A stretch of 64,000 bases of DNA from Polluticaenibacter yanchengensis (GTDB lineage: Bacteria; Bacteroidota; Bacteroidia; Chitinophagales; Chitinophagaceae): contig JAQGEF010000004.1 of NCBI GenBank assembly GCA_027854065.1, positions 62,001 through 126,000 on the forward strand, written 5' to 3'. Shown piece after piece: positions 25,993 to 34,881 of the stretch. The notes under the pieces are model-generated. The model searched no databases. It had not been told where the DNA came from and saw only the letters and a list, made by a program, of their open reading frames with translations. Position 1 is the stretch's first letter; each line of letters begins with the position of its first letter. Both the position numbers and the translations under genes were made by a program.

Positions 25993-28011
25993 TTAATTGG
26001 TACTGGCTACATGGGCCTGATTGATCTCATCAATGGCCTGATAGATCGAGTTTTTACTAATAAACTCAGGAACAATACGTTTCATTTGTCTAACCACATC
26101 CAGATCCCTGTTTTGGAAGGCATAATCTACCAGGTTGTCCAACGATTTATTGACACTGAAATAATCGTATTCTACGACTTTGGTAATCATTATCTTTTTG
26201 TTGTGGGTAGGCAGTACTTCTTCTTCTTTGTTTAAAAGCTCTTCATAAAGCTTTTCACCAGGCCTTAATCCTGTAAATTTAATTTCAATATCCTGATTAG
26301 GGATGAAACCGGCCAGTTTTATCATTTTTTTGGCAAGGTCTGCAATTTTTACCGGTGCGCCCATGTCAAAAATGAATACTTCGCCACCGTTACCCATTGT
26401 TGCGGCTTCCAATACGAGGCCGCATGCTTCGGGTATTGTCATAAAGAACCTGATAATATCGGGATGGGTTACTGTTACAGGCCCTCCTGCTTCAATTTGT
26501 TCTTTGAATCTTGGAATTACAGAACCATTGGAGCCTAATACATTTCCAAAGCGGGTGGTAATAAATTTGGTTTTTACCGGTTTTGAATCCAGTTCGGACT
26601 GAACGATCTGTAACCCGTCTAAGGATTTTTTACCTAAAGACTGTACGTATATTTCGGCAATTCTTTTGGAAGCTCCCATTACATTGGTAGGGTTGATGGC
26701 TTTATCAGTAGATACTAATAAGAATCTTTCTACATCGAACTTAACGGAGAGGTCTGCTAATATTCTTGTACCTAAAACATTGTTCCTGATGGCTTCTGAC
26801 GGATGGTACTCCATCATTGGGACATGCTTGTAAGCGGCGGCATGATATACTACCTGCGGGTGAAACTTATCGAACAATGCCTGCATGGATGTTTCATCTT
26901 TTACATCGCCGATATAAACACTTATTTTTTCACACTCGGGGAAGTGGTTTTTGAGTTCATATTCCAGCTCATACAGTCCTGTTTCGTTCTGATCGCAGAT
27001 AATTAAAAGGGCGGGGTTGATGGCTGCAATCTGTCTTGCCAGCTCACTGCCGATGGAGCCTGCCGCTCCTGTGATGAGAATGCGCTTTGTGCTCATTAAA
27101 TCCACCACTTTCTGATTTTTGATCTTTATTGGCGGACGGCCTAACAGTTCTTCAATTTTTACATTTTTTAACTGGCTGATGCTTAAATGTCCTTTGATCC
27201 ACTGGTTAACCGGTGGAATGTTTCTTAATTGAATATTATTTGATAAACAATAATCTACGACTTTGTTTTTATCTTCTACAGAAATATCCTGTTTTGAAAA
27301 CAGAAGCATTTTTACATCCCAGTTGGCTAATAATGTTTTTGCCTGCTCGAAACTGTAAATTTTTACAGAATCAATGGATTTGCCGATATAGGTGGGATCA
27401 TCATCAATAAAGGCTACCACCCTATATTGCATATCGGATGACTGCTCTATTGTTTGTTTTAATTTTGAACCGTTTAGTTCTCCTCCAAAAATTACGACAT
27501 TGTGGCATTCCTGCTTTACAAATGTGCTTTTATACAGGAATTTGACCAGCAACCTGTAAGACACCATTAAAAAGGTGGACGTAAATAGGTTGATAATTAA
27601 AACTGATGGTGGTATGAGGAAGTTTTTTTCTATTGAGAATAACTTAGAACATACCGTAAGTACCATCAATAATAAAAAAGAGCCGAAGAGTGCACTTGAT
27701 GTTCTGATGGCTTCTGTGGCACCGGAAAAACGGATAATTCCCTGGTAAGTTCTGAAAAAATAGAAGAATAAGGTATTGGTTAAGAAAACGAGTACAATGG
27801 GGGTGTATAAGTTTAATTCTATTAATTCAGTATAATGAAAGTTATATCTTAAACAATAGGAAAACAGTATAGCGAAAACGCTAACAACATTATCGAATAT
27901 AAATACTGCCCATTTGGGAGCTACCTGATTGATAAGTAAAAAATTTCTTATTCTATGCACTTCATTAATTTTTAAATAGGTTGAAACAAACTTTAATTTA
28001 TTAAACAACAA
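25993..28011 (-). CDS. CapD/FlaA1/WbpM-type nucleotide-sugar 4,6-dehydratase, membrane-anchored
   Basis: A 672-residue protein. The first ~150 residues contain four hydrophobic segments, a CoA-binding-like domain follows (about 170-290), and then comes an extended SDR domain with the NAD loop TGAAGSIGSELARQIA near residue 312, YIGDVKDE, YHAAAYKHVPMME, and the active-site region STDKAINPTNVMGASKR near residue 432. Members convert UDP-GlcNAc to 4-keto-6-deoxy sugars used for QuiNAc, FucNAc, bacillosamine or pseudaminic-type sugars. Length and order match full-length WbpM-like enzymes. It lies 6 bases downstream of the MetH-type gene and 15 upstream of the phosphatase. Confidence 0.93.
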   Translation of the reverse strand: MLFNKLKFVSTYLKINEVHRIRNFLLINQVAPKWAVFIFDNVVSVFAILFSYCLRYNFHYTELIELNLYTPIVLVFLTNTLFFYFFRTYQGIIRFSGATEAIRTSSALFGSFLLLMVLTVCSKLFSIEKNFLIPPSVLIINLFTSTFLMVSYRLLVKFLYKSTFVKQECHNVVIFGGELNGSKLKQTIEQSSDMQYRVVAFIDDDPTYIGKSIDSVKIYSFEQAKTLLANWDVKMLLFSKQDISVEDKNKVVDYCLSNNIQLRNIPPVNQWIKGHLSISQLKNVKIEELLGRPPIKIKNQKVVDLMSTKRILITGAAGSIGSELARQIAAINPALLIICDQNETGLYELEYELKNHFPECEKISVYIGDVKDETSMQALFDKFHPQVVYHAAAYKHVPMMEYHPSEAIRNNVLGTRILADLSVKFDVERFLLVSTDKAINPTNVMGASKRIAEIYVQSLGKKSLDGLQIVQSELDSKPVKTKFITTRFGNVLGSNGSVIPRFKEQIEAGGPVTVTHPDIIRFFMTIPEACGLVLEAATMGNGGEVFIFDMGAPVKIADLAKKMIKLAGFIPNQDIEIKFTGLRPGEKLYEELLNKEEEVLPTHNKKIMITKVVEYDYFSVNKSLDNLVDYAFQNRDLDVVRQMKRIVPEFISKNSIYQAIDEINQAHVASTN

Positions 28012-28017
28012 ATAAGA

Positions 28018-29064
28018 CTAATATGCCGTTTCTACAACGGGTCTTTTCCTGGGGGCTATTGTTTTTACTTTGTCCGCAATAGCTTTAATATGCGCAGGCG
28101 TGGTGCCACAGCAACCTCCTACAATATTTAACCAGCCATTGTTAGCCCAATCATCTATAAAACCTGCCGTTTCATGTGGATGTTCATCATACTCGCCCAT
28201 GGCATTGGGCAGTCCTGCATTGGGATACGCTGATACGTAACACTCTGCGATGCTGCTTAATTCTTCTATATGGCTTCTCATATCTTTTGCGCCTAATGCA
28301 CAATTGAGCCCTATTGAAACGGGATTGGCATGTAATACAGAAACATAGAAAGCTTCGAGAGTTTGCCCGGATAATGTGCGTCCGCTTGCGTCGGTAATAG
28401 TTCCGCTAATGGCAATTGGCAATTCGCCATTCCTGGCATTTATATTATCTGATTCTGATACAGGATTTTCAGTGAAATATTTTTTGGCGGCGTAGATGGC
28501 TGCTTTTGCATTCAGGGTGTCAAAAATGGTTTCTATTAAAAGGATGTCAATTCCGCCTTCTACCAATCCTTTTATTTGTTCAATATATGCTTCTACTACT
28601 TCATCGAATGTTACTGCTCTGAAACCGGGATTGTTTACATCGGGACTTAAACTCAGTGTTTTATTTAATGGCCCGATGGCCCCTGCTACATATCTTGGAG
28701 TGGAAGGATCTTTAGAAAGGAATTCATCTACAGCAGCTCTTGCACATTTTGCTCCGGCTACGTTCATTTCGTAAGCGAGGGACTGCATGTCATAGTCTGC
28801 CTGTGCTATAGTAGTGCTGCTAAAAGTATTTGTTTCTACAATATTTGCTCCTGCTGCCAGGTATTCTTTGTGAATATTTATGATAATATCCGGCCGGGTA
28901 ATGTTTAATAAATCATTATTGCCTTTTAAATCCATTTTCCAGTCTTTAAAACGCTCTCCTCTGAAATCCGACTCTGTGAGATGGTGTTTCTGAATCATTG
29001 TTCCCATGGCCCCATCTATTACTAAAATCTGTTCCTCTAACGCACTATAAACTGATTTACACAT
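28018..29064 (-). CDS. Homocysteine S-methyltransferase, N-terminal half of a split MetH
   Basis: A 348-residue protein equal to the homocysteine-binding barrel of cobalamin-dependent methionine synthase. It begins [13 protein letters not shown], contains [20 protein letters not shown] and [20 protein letters not shown], and carries the zinc ligands in GLNCALG and [12 protein letters not shown] (Cys318, Cys319). The folate, B12 and activation domains are absent: the frame ends cleanly and the next gene is the CapD-type dehydratase. Separate genes for the homocysteine part and the rest of MetH are, as I recall, common in Bacteroidota. The rest of MetH must lie elsewhere in the genome. A TACATTTG box lies about 150 bases upstream. 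Confidence 0.88.
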   Translation of the reverse strand: MCKSVYSALEEQILVIDGAMGTMIQKHHLTESDFRGERFKDWKMDLKGNNDLLNITRPDIIINIHKEYLAAGANIVETNTFSSTTIAQADYDMQSLAYEMNVAGAKCARAAVDEFLSKDPSTPRYVAGAIGPLNKTLSLSPDVNNPGFRAVTFDEVVEAYIEQIKGLVEGGIDILLIETIFDTLNAKAAIYAAKKYFTENPVSESDNINARNGELPIAISGTITDASGRTLSGQTLEAFYVSVLHANPVSIGLNCALGAKDMRSHIEELSSIAECYVSAYPNAGLPNAMGEYDEHPHETAGFIDDWANNGWLNIVGGCCGTTPAHIKAIADKVKTIAPRKRPVVETAY

Positions 29065-29214
29065 ACTTATTCTTTATAAATTTCCTTACAAAATACCCGA
29101 AGTATAACGTAACTCCATACTTAGTGAAATTGGATAATCCACTAATCCTGATATTGCATTTAAGATATCCCTGTTTTTACATAGAAAATCACCTAAGAAA
29201 GCTGATTGTAATTA

Positions 29215-29244
29215 CAAATGTATAATTTTTATTAACCATTTAAA
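29215..29244 (-). promoter_or_regulatory. Putative promoter of the metH-half/capD transcript
   Basis: Minus-strand reading has TACATTTG, a full TAnnTTTG match, with TTTA 18 bases upstream as a weak -33. The implied leader is about 140 bases. I looked for a B12 or SAM riboswitch in the 29065-29380 gap and saw no convincing one; the rest of that gap shows nothing recognisable. Confidence 0.45.
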
Positions 29245-29380
29245 GCAATTATTCACATTTTCTTATGATTTCATCCCTTTAGTATTAAAATGGGTTCAGA
29301 ATCGCCCGCAAGTTAACCACTGTTTTTTACATTCCATATTTCATTTCAATACAATTTTCCGTCATGTAATCCTCATATCT

Positions 29381-30268
29381 CTAAAATATTAACTTACCCG
29401 ACTCTACTGACCTGTTGCCTTGTAACCCGCCGGTATGAATCAGAAGCAACCTGCTTCCGCTTTTGATTCTCCCTGCTGCTATTTGCAGCATCAGTACCCG
29501 GAACATTTTGGCGGTGTACACTACATCGGTAGGTATTTCCCATTGTAAATACCAGTTATTCATCTCATCCAGCAGGAAACCGGGAAACTGTCCAAAAGGT
29601 CTAAGTGTTTTATCTTCAATTATTTTTACGGATATTTCAGGTTTTATTTTTTTTATATCATTAACCAGGCGTTCTGTATCATAATTTTTAATGCCCGGCT
29701 GCACTCCAATTAAATTTCCGGCCTTTAAATTACTTCCGGCAATACCTTTTATAGTAGTGCCGGTGCCGATACTGCAGACTAGATAGTCGTAAGGCTGAAA
29801 AAGTTGCTCGTTAAAAAATTTTTTAACCCCATCCATCCCTTCTTCACCTTCCCCACCCATCGGGATATATAAGGCGTTTAACTCTTTCGAGTAATTTTCC
29901 CATTTCTCTTCATTATAATACGCTGCCCTGTTAACATACACACAATTGGCATGCCAGTTTTTCAAATCATTTAAAGTTGGGGACTTAGTATGTTCGTTTG
30001 CTTTAACAACCGCGGTAAATTGCCATCCTGATTCTTTACACGCGAATGCGGTGGCGTGCAGGTGATTGCTATAAGGACCTCCTTTTGTAATGATATGATT
30101 TACATTCATCTGTCGGGCTTTTTCCATCCAGAAGTGCAGTTTCATATATTTATTACCAGAAATAACCGGGTGAAGCCTGTATCCTAAAAAAACATCTACC
30201 TCCAGGTTGTATTCATTAAATAAAGGATCTTCAATTCTTTTTAATAATGTGGATTGTATCTTTTCCAA
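29381..30268 (-). CDS. PLP enzyme, ACC deaminase/D-cysteine desulfhydrase family
   Basis: About 295 residues of a fold-type II PLP enzyme. The PLP lysine lies in HPVISGNKYMKLHFW, followed by GGPYSNHLHATAFACKESG, a glycine-rich IGTGTTIKGIAGS, and HTGGLQGN near the end. The open frame extends to 30484, but that part overlaps murB and looks unlike the family. The first plausible start giving a normal N terminus is TTG at 30268 (LEKIQSTLLKRIEDPLF). It is divergent from murB. Substrate specificity between D-cysteine and ACC cannot be decided by eye, and many Bacteroidota homologues are uncharacterised. Confidence 0.8.
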   Translation of the reverse strand: MEKIQSTLLKRIEDPLFNEYNLEVDVFLGYRLHPVISGNKYMKLHFWMEKARQMNVNHIITKGGPYSNHLHATAFACKESGWQFTAVVKANEHTKSPTLNDLKNWHANCVYVNRAAYYNEEKWENYSKELNALYIPMGGEGEEGMDGVKKFFNEQLFQPYDYLVCSIGTGTTIKGIAGSNLKAGNLIGVQPGIKNYDTERLVNDIKKIKPEISVKIIEDKTLRPFGQFPGFLLDEMNNWYLQWEIPTDVVYTAKMFRVLMLQIAAGRIKSGSRLLLIHTGGLQGNRSVESGKLIF

Positions 30269-30279
30269 TTGAATATATT

Positions 30280-30287
30280 TAGCTTTG
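30280..30287 (+). promoter_or_regulatory. Putative -7 promoter box of murB
   Basis: TAGCTTTG fully matches TAnnTTTG and lies 24 bases before the murB ATG. The gap between murB (30312) and the proposed start of the divergent PLP-enzyme gene (30268) is only 43 bases. No clear -33 box. Confidence 0.45.
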
Positions 30288-30311
30288 TCAGCGCCATACA
30301 AAAGTAATTGA

Positions 30312-31337
30312 ATGCTACAACAAAACGTTTCACTAAAGCCGTACAACACATTTGGAATTGATGTTGTGGCTAAACAATATGCAGAATTTAATGATCTCCG
30401 GGAACTGGAAATGCTTCTTCCGCTGGTAGATAAAAGTAATATACTGCCTTTGGGTGGCGGCAGTAATGTGTTATTTACAAACAATACTTATAACGGGACG
30501 GTTTTAAAAAACAATATTAAAGGCATACAGGTTGTTAATGAGACAGAAGACCATTTTTATATAAAGGCTGGCAGCGGTGAAGTCTGGCACCGGTTTGTAA
30601 TGCACTGTATTCAGCATGATTATGCAGGCATAGAAAATCTTGCCTTAATTCCTGGTTGTGTGGGTGCTTCTCCTATGCAGAATATTGGTGCTTACGGCGT
30701 AGAGATTAAAGATGTGTTTCATAGCCTGGAGGCTTATCATATTAATGACAATGTTCTGGTTAGCTTTGGCCTGGATGATTGTGATTTTGGATACAGGGAG
30801 AGCGTTTTCAAAAGAAAACTTAAAAACCAGTTTATTATAAGCAGTGTTACATTCAAATTATCTAAAACACCGCAATTCAAAACGGAGTACGGCGCTATCA
30901 GGCAGGAATTAGATAAAATGGGGATTCATGAGCTCTCAATAAAGGCGATCAGTGATGCGGTGATCAATATCCGGAGCAGCAAATTACCTGACCCGGCCAA
31001 AATTGGCAATGCGGGCAGTTTCTTTAAAAACCCGGTTGTCAGCATTGCTCATTATGAAACCTTAAAAGCGGTATACCCTGAAATACCTGGCTACGATATT
31101 ATTGAAAATGGCATGTTGACGGGGAAAAAACTGGCTGCAGGCTGGCTTATTGAAAAAGCCGGCTGGAAGGGTTTCCGGCAAAATGATGCAGGCGTCCATC
31201 AATTACAAGCGTTGGTATTAGTAAATTACGCAAATGCAAAAGGTGCCGAAATCCTGGAACTGTCTGCTAAAATCATCGATGATATCTACTCTAAATTCCA
31301 GGTGAGGCTAGAAAGGGAAGTTAACATTATTGCCTGA
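30312..31337 (+). CDS. murB: UDP-N-acetylenolpyruvoylglucosamine reductase MurB
   Basis: A 341-residue cytoplasmic flavoenzyme that reduces UDP-GlcNAc-enolpyruvate to UDP-MurNAc with NADPH. The FAD-binding domain shows LPLGGGSNVLFTN and GAYGVEIKDVF with IPGCVGASPMQNIGAYG. The catalytic serine is in GNAGSFFKNPV, and the C-terminal part has AGWLIEKAGWKGF and QALVLVNYANAKG. This is a full-length type I MurB with the additional substrate-binding loop. It starts at the ATG at 30312 in LQQNVSLKPYNTFGID, as is normal. It stands alone rather than in the dcw cluster, which is common in Bacteroidota. Confidence 0.97.
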   Translation: MLQQNVSLKPYNTFGIDVVAKQYAEFNDLRELEMLLPLVDKSNILPLGGGSNVLFTNNTYNGTVLKNNIKGIQVVNETEDHFYIKAGSGEVWHRFVMHCIQHDYAGIENLALIPGCVGASPMQNIGAYGVEIKDVFHSLEAYHINDNVLVSFGLDDCDFGYRESVFKRKLKNQFIISSVTFKLSKTPQFKTEYGAIRQELDKMGIHELSIKAISDAVINIRSSKLPDPAKIGNAGSFFKNPVVSIAHYETLKAVYPEIPGYDIIENGMLTGKKLAAGWLIEKAGWKGFRQNDAGVHQLQALVLVNYANAKGAEILELSAKIIDDIYSKFQVRLEREVNIIA

Positions 31338-31460
31338 TAGCTATTCAACCTGTGATTTATTGATAATATTAGCGCTATCAGGACCTAAAACTCTGGTTAT
31401 TTACTGCATAAGTGGAACACCAATTCTGTAATAAACAATATCTGATTCCTGAAATTAAAT

Positions 31461-31492
31461 AAAAAGGCTACCTGTACATGGTACAGATAGCC
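31461..31492 (-). terminator. Rho-independent terminator after the zinc-protease gene
   Basis: A 12-pair stem with one wobble, GGCTACCTGTAC against GTACAGATAGCC, and a three-base loop. In minus-strand reading it is followed by five T residues. It lies 25 bases past the stop at 31517. Confidence 0.8.
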
Positions 31493-31516
31493 CGGAAAAT
31501 TGATCCTTTATCAAGA

Positions 31517-34159
31517 TTATTTTACGCTAAGCGCTTTATCAATAATAAAGTTTAAAGAAGTCCTGTGCGCTCTTGTAGACTCGTTCGGGCTAGCCGCACC
31601 AGCTAAAAGCGTTTTTACTTTCTTTAAATTATGTAATGCTGCTGCTTTACTGATATTATCATAACCTACAGTTGCAGAAGCAATTCTGCTTAAAGCATTT
31701 ACATAGTTGGTTTGCAGGTTCTGACGATAAATATTCACATTACCGTTTAAATCAGCATTAAATATAGCTTTATTCAAGTCATTAATCACATCAGCTACTG
31801 TATAAGTATTACCATAAGTACCACTGTTGGTAATTCTTGATAATGTAGTCGGGTGTAATAAATGGGCTAATGCTGTCATCTGAAGATTTGAGAACGTGTT
31901 TTGTGGTTTCACATCTTCCGGAGAACCAAAGAAACCGAATCCACGACGTTGTCCTTGCAAATAAGGGAATAGTTCAGTATCCGCATCAAATGCATTTGGT
32001 GCAAATACGTATTGACTTAACACGCTCATTACTTTCTTTTGATAATCTGCAGGTACCGGTGTATAAGGTTTGTTAGTAACATTAGGCTGGCCAACAAAAC
32101 TTCTGTCCACATATACACCGCCTACATAACGGCTAAGTGCACTTACCATATCTGCACGCTGGCGCACCAACTGGCTGTAGCGTGTACGTAAATCCTGGTA
32201 GCTTTTACCTTCTGTAGCAAAACGTGCTTTTAATTTTGGTAACATGGCGTTCACCAGTTTAAATTTCTCTTCGCCGAAAGTAGCCATATCACTACTATGG
32301 TCGTTGATCATTACACGTGGATCAATACCGTTGCCGGAGCTGCGCATATCATCTGCATCATTGCCAAACGCAAGGTATGGTTCATTACTGCGGCTCAATA
32401 TTTTATTTAATCCAGCAGTTTCTTCAGCAGCACTTCCAAACGGACGGTAACCGAATTCAATTGCCCATAAATCATAAGGGCCAGGTTTCGTTGTATAGTA
32501 ATCGCCTTGTTTGCTTCTGTCTAAACTTACATTAATAGAAGGATAGTCCATTACAGAACCCTGCGTACCCAGTTTGGCAGTTAATGCTTTATCGTTTAAT
32601 TGTGCAGGTGTCAGCATTTGAGATGCTTTCATATTATGGTTCAAACCTAAAGTATGCCCCATTTCATGCAGTATTAAATAATACAGGAATTGTTTATGCA
32701 AATCGGATACTTTACCGGTTACTTCGTAATTGTCATCACCATCTAAAGTAGCGATAGCCGCCACACCAGTCTGGTATTGTGCAGTAATTTCATTGGCTAA
32801 ATTACAATGAGACAGCCCGTTTTTACTTACAGAGAATTTGTATGGAACCGTCGTTGCTGCTTCGGCAGGATTGTCCCAAGGCATTGCTGTAAATGCTCCT
32901 GTATTGCTGTTATATAATTCATCAGAGGTACTTACACCTGCACCGGATTTCCATTCAACCGTGATATCGCTACCCAGGATCTGGCCGGTTTTAGGATTGG
33001 TATATACAGGACCGATGGCGCCGTAAGAAGGATAAGCACTGTTTGTCCAGCGAATAACGTTATAGTTTAAGTCTGCCGGGTCCCACTTAGCATCATCCGG
33101 CATTATTTTCATTACTACCGCATTTTTAAACCCTGCTTTTTCAAAAGCTTCGTTCCATTTTTCACCTGCTTCTTTTATAATCGGGCGTAATTCTACCGGT
33201 GTGGTATTTTCAATCCAGAAAACGATTGGTTCAACCGGTTCGCTTAATGCTGCGTTCGGATCTTTTTTTACTAAATTCCAGCGGTGGATCACATCTTTAT
33301 ATGGCGTAGGGGCCAAAGAGGTCATATCATCTACTTCGCTGGTAAAATAACCTACTCGTGGATCATCGTAACGAGGCTTATAGTTATTCTGAGGAACTTC
33401 TAAAAATGTATGTTGCATTTTTACGCGCACATAACGCGCATCTGTAATATCTTTTCCACCCTGGTTCATTGGCATTGGATTATCGTATGCCAGATTAACG
33501 ATCACATCTGTATTTTTATCGAAAGAACGAATGCCCTGGTAGTTAGATTTCAAAGGGTTTAAACCTCCCAATGTAAACATCATACCCGGAGGTAAGCCGA
33601 TGATCGGTGCCGGTTTTACCGGGTCCAGTTTTTCGCTTAAAAATAAGCCGTCCACTGCTATTAAATAACCATCTTCATCTTCAGATGCTATTTTATCGCT
33701 GAAGAAAATGGCATCCGATACATCCACGTTAGCGGCTTTGCTAATGGCTTTTGTAGAATCGAAATAGAAATTGGTATTTTTTTGTGCAAACTCAAGTTTG
33801 TCATTTACTTTTTTTACATCAAACACCCATGTTGTTCTTATCATGTTTTGATTCAGGAACATACTGGTTGGGCCTCCCATACTAAAACTCTGGTAAATGT
33901 ACTCTTTACCCAACTGGTTTTTCTTGATGTACATCTGAAGGCTACCTGTAGCGGTATCCTGGTATAATGTAAATAAACCATCAATTTTTTTACTGCTTTT
34001 TACTTTATCTTTAATAGACTTTGCAGGAGGCGTTTTTTTAGTAGTATCCTGAACTGCGGCTACCGGTGCCGGTTCGTCTTTCTTTTTCTTCTTTTTCGCA
34101 TCCACAGATGTTGCGGTCGCCAAAATAATTGCCGGTATTAATAAGCAACTTTTATTCAT
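31517..34159 (-). CDS. Secreted zinc-dependent metalloprotease (DUF5117/DUF5118/DUF4953 type)
   Basis: An 880-residue protein with a signal peptide (CLLIPAIILATATSVDA), then a Lys-rich stretch. The N-terminal half (about residues 60-300) corresponds to DUF5118/DUF5117-like regions (GLFTLYQDTATGSLQMYIKKNQLGKEY is typical). The zinc site HEMGHTLGLNHN lies near residue 497, a metzincin-type HExxHxxGxxH, with a downstream Met-turn region in QGSVMDYPSIN. The C-terminal third is helical. These large proteases are widespread in Bacteroidota; their substrates and biology are mostly unknown. It is monocistronic with its own terminator. Confidence 0.9.
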   Translation of the reverse strand: MNKSCLLIPAIILATATSVDAKKKKKKDEPAPVAAVQDTTKKTPPAKSIKDKVKSSKKIDGLFTLYQDTATGSLQMYIKKNQLGKEYIYQSFSMGGPTSMFLNQNMIRTTWVFDVKKVNDKLEFAQKNTNFYFDSTKAISKAANVDVSDAIFFSDKIASEDEDGYLIAVDGLFLSEKLDPVKPAPIIGLPPGMMFTLGGLNPLKSNYQGIRSFDKNTDVIVNLAYDNPMPMNQGGKDITDARYVRVKMQHTFLEVPQNNYKPRYDDPRVGYFTSEVDDMTSLAPTPYKDVIHRWNLVKKDPNAALSEPVEPIVFWIENTTPVELRPIIKEAGEKWNEAFEKAGFKNAVVMKIMPDDAKWDPADLNYNVIRWTNSAYPSYGAIGPVYTNPKTGQILGSDITVEWKSGAGVSTSDELYNSNTGAFTAMPWDNPAEAATTVPYKFSVSKNGLSHCNLANEITAQYQTGVAAIATLDGDDNYEVTGKVSDLHKQFLYYLILHEMGHTLGLNHNMKASQMLTPAQLNDKALTAKLGTQGSVMDYPSINVSLDRSKQGDYYTTKPGPYDLWAIEFGYRPFGSAAEETAGLNKILSRSNEPYLAFGNDADDMRSSGNGIDPRVMINDHSSDMATFGEEKFKLVNAMLPKLKARFATEGKSYQDLRTRYSQLVRQRADMVSALSRYVGGVYVDRSFVGQPNVTNKPYTPVPADYQKKVMSVLSQYVFAPNAFDADTELFPYLQGQRRGFGFFGSPEDVKPQNTFSNLQMTALAHLLHPTTLSRITNSGTYGNTYTVADVINDLNKAIFNADLNGNVNIYRQNLQTNYVNALSRIASATVGYDNISKAAALHNLKKVKTLLAGAASPNESTRAHRTSLNFIIDKALSVK

Positions 34160-34275
34160 AAAAAATTCTGTTTAAAAAATTTATGTTTCAATATTGTAAC
34201 TATTCAGTGAAATTTCAATAAACTTTTAGATAAGTGGTATAATAAAATGATGAGTAAAAATTTCTTTTTTTATCC

Positions 34276-34440
34276 GGGCGTGTCCCATTGCATAAAAATA
34301 AGCTCATTCTTCGCTTTTTTTATGCAATGCGCCGGGCTATACGCAGTACTCCTCGGCGGCAATGGGTGCATCGTGGCTTCGCATATTTATATAGCTGGTG
34401 CCGCCTGTGGGGTACTTGCTGCTATCCCTCACGCTCTGTG
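34276..34440 (+). repeat. Dispersed intergenic element E2 (copy 2)
   Basis: First stem CATTGCATAAAAA (34286-34298) against TTTTTATGCAATG (34317-34329), then CGGGCTATACGCAGTACTCC, a GGCGGCA...TGCCGCC stem, and GGGGTACTTGCTGCTATCCC with TCACGC at the end. The stem sequence differs from copies 1 and 3 but is fully complementary here. It lies between two divergently transcribed genes. Confidence 0.85.
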
Positions 34441-34881
34441 AGGCCGCATACAAAATAAAAGGATTAAGCAACTCTTAAATCTATAACCCATTCTGATATT
34501 CCACAAATTTAAGTGACTTTGCACAAGGAAAAAATAAAATAGAGAAATATTCATTTTCAGGCGTAAAAGATGAGTACCCCAATATTTAAGGAGATGGTTA
34601 ATAGGTGCCCGACAGATGAACGGAGCGTCGCAACGATGTTTCATAGCAGTACAAAAGACGGCTTAATAAAAAGAAAAAGTACTTACAGTAAGATACTATT
34701 TTTTTAAAATGCGTTCCTTTTCAGAAAAAAGAGCAGAGCTATTCGTTGTTTTTTTATTAAAACGGTTTAAAAGCTAATGAATATCGCATCCAAAATCAAC
34801 AATCTTGTTATATTCGCCAATTATAGTTTTTTAAATTAAGGGTAAATATGTGCCTGAAGGCACAATAAAACCAAAACAAGT
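34441..34881. other. Leader gap before the DUF2723 gene
   Basis: AT-rich, with no gene, hairpin or repeat that I can support. A minus-strand frame at 34429-34644 is not credible. The promoter of the DUF2723 gene should be here; only a one-mismatch TATATTCG near 34810 was noticed. Confidence 0.4.

Noticed and set aside
29065..29380. Possible B12 or SAM riboswitch upstream of the metH half
   Set aside because: I looked for conserved core elements of cobalamin and SAM classes and saw none; the region is AT-rich and mostly unstructured.
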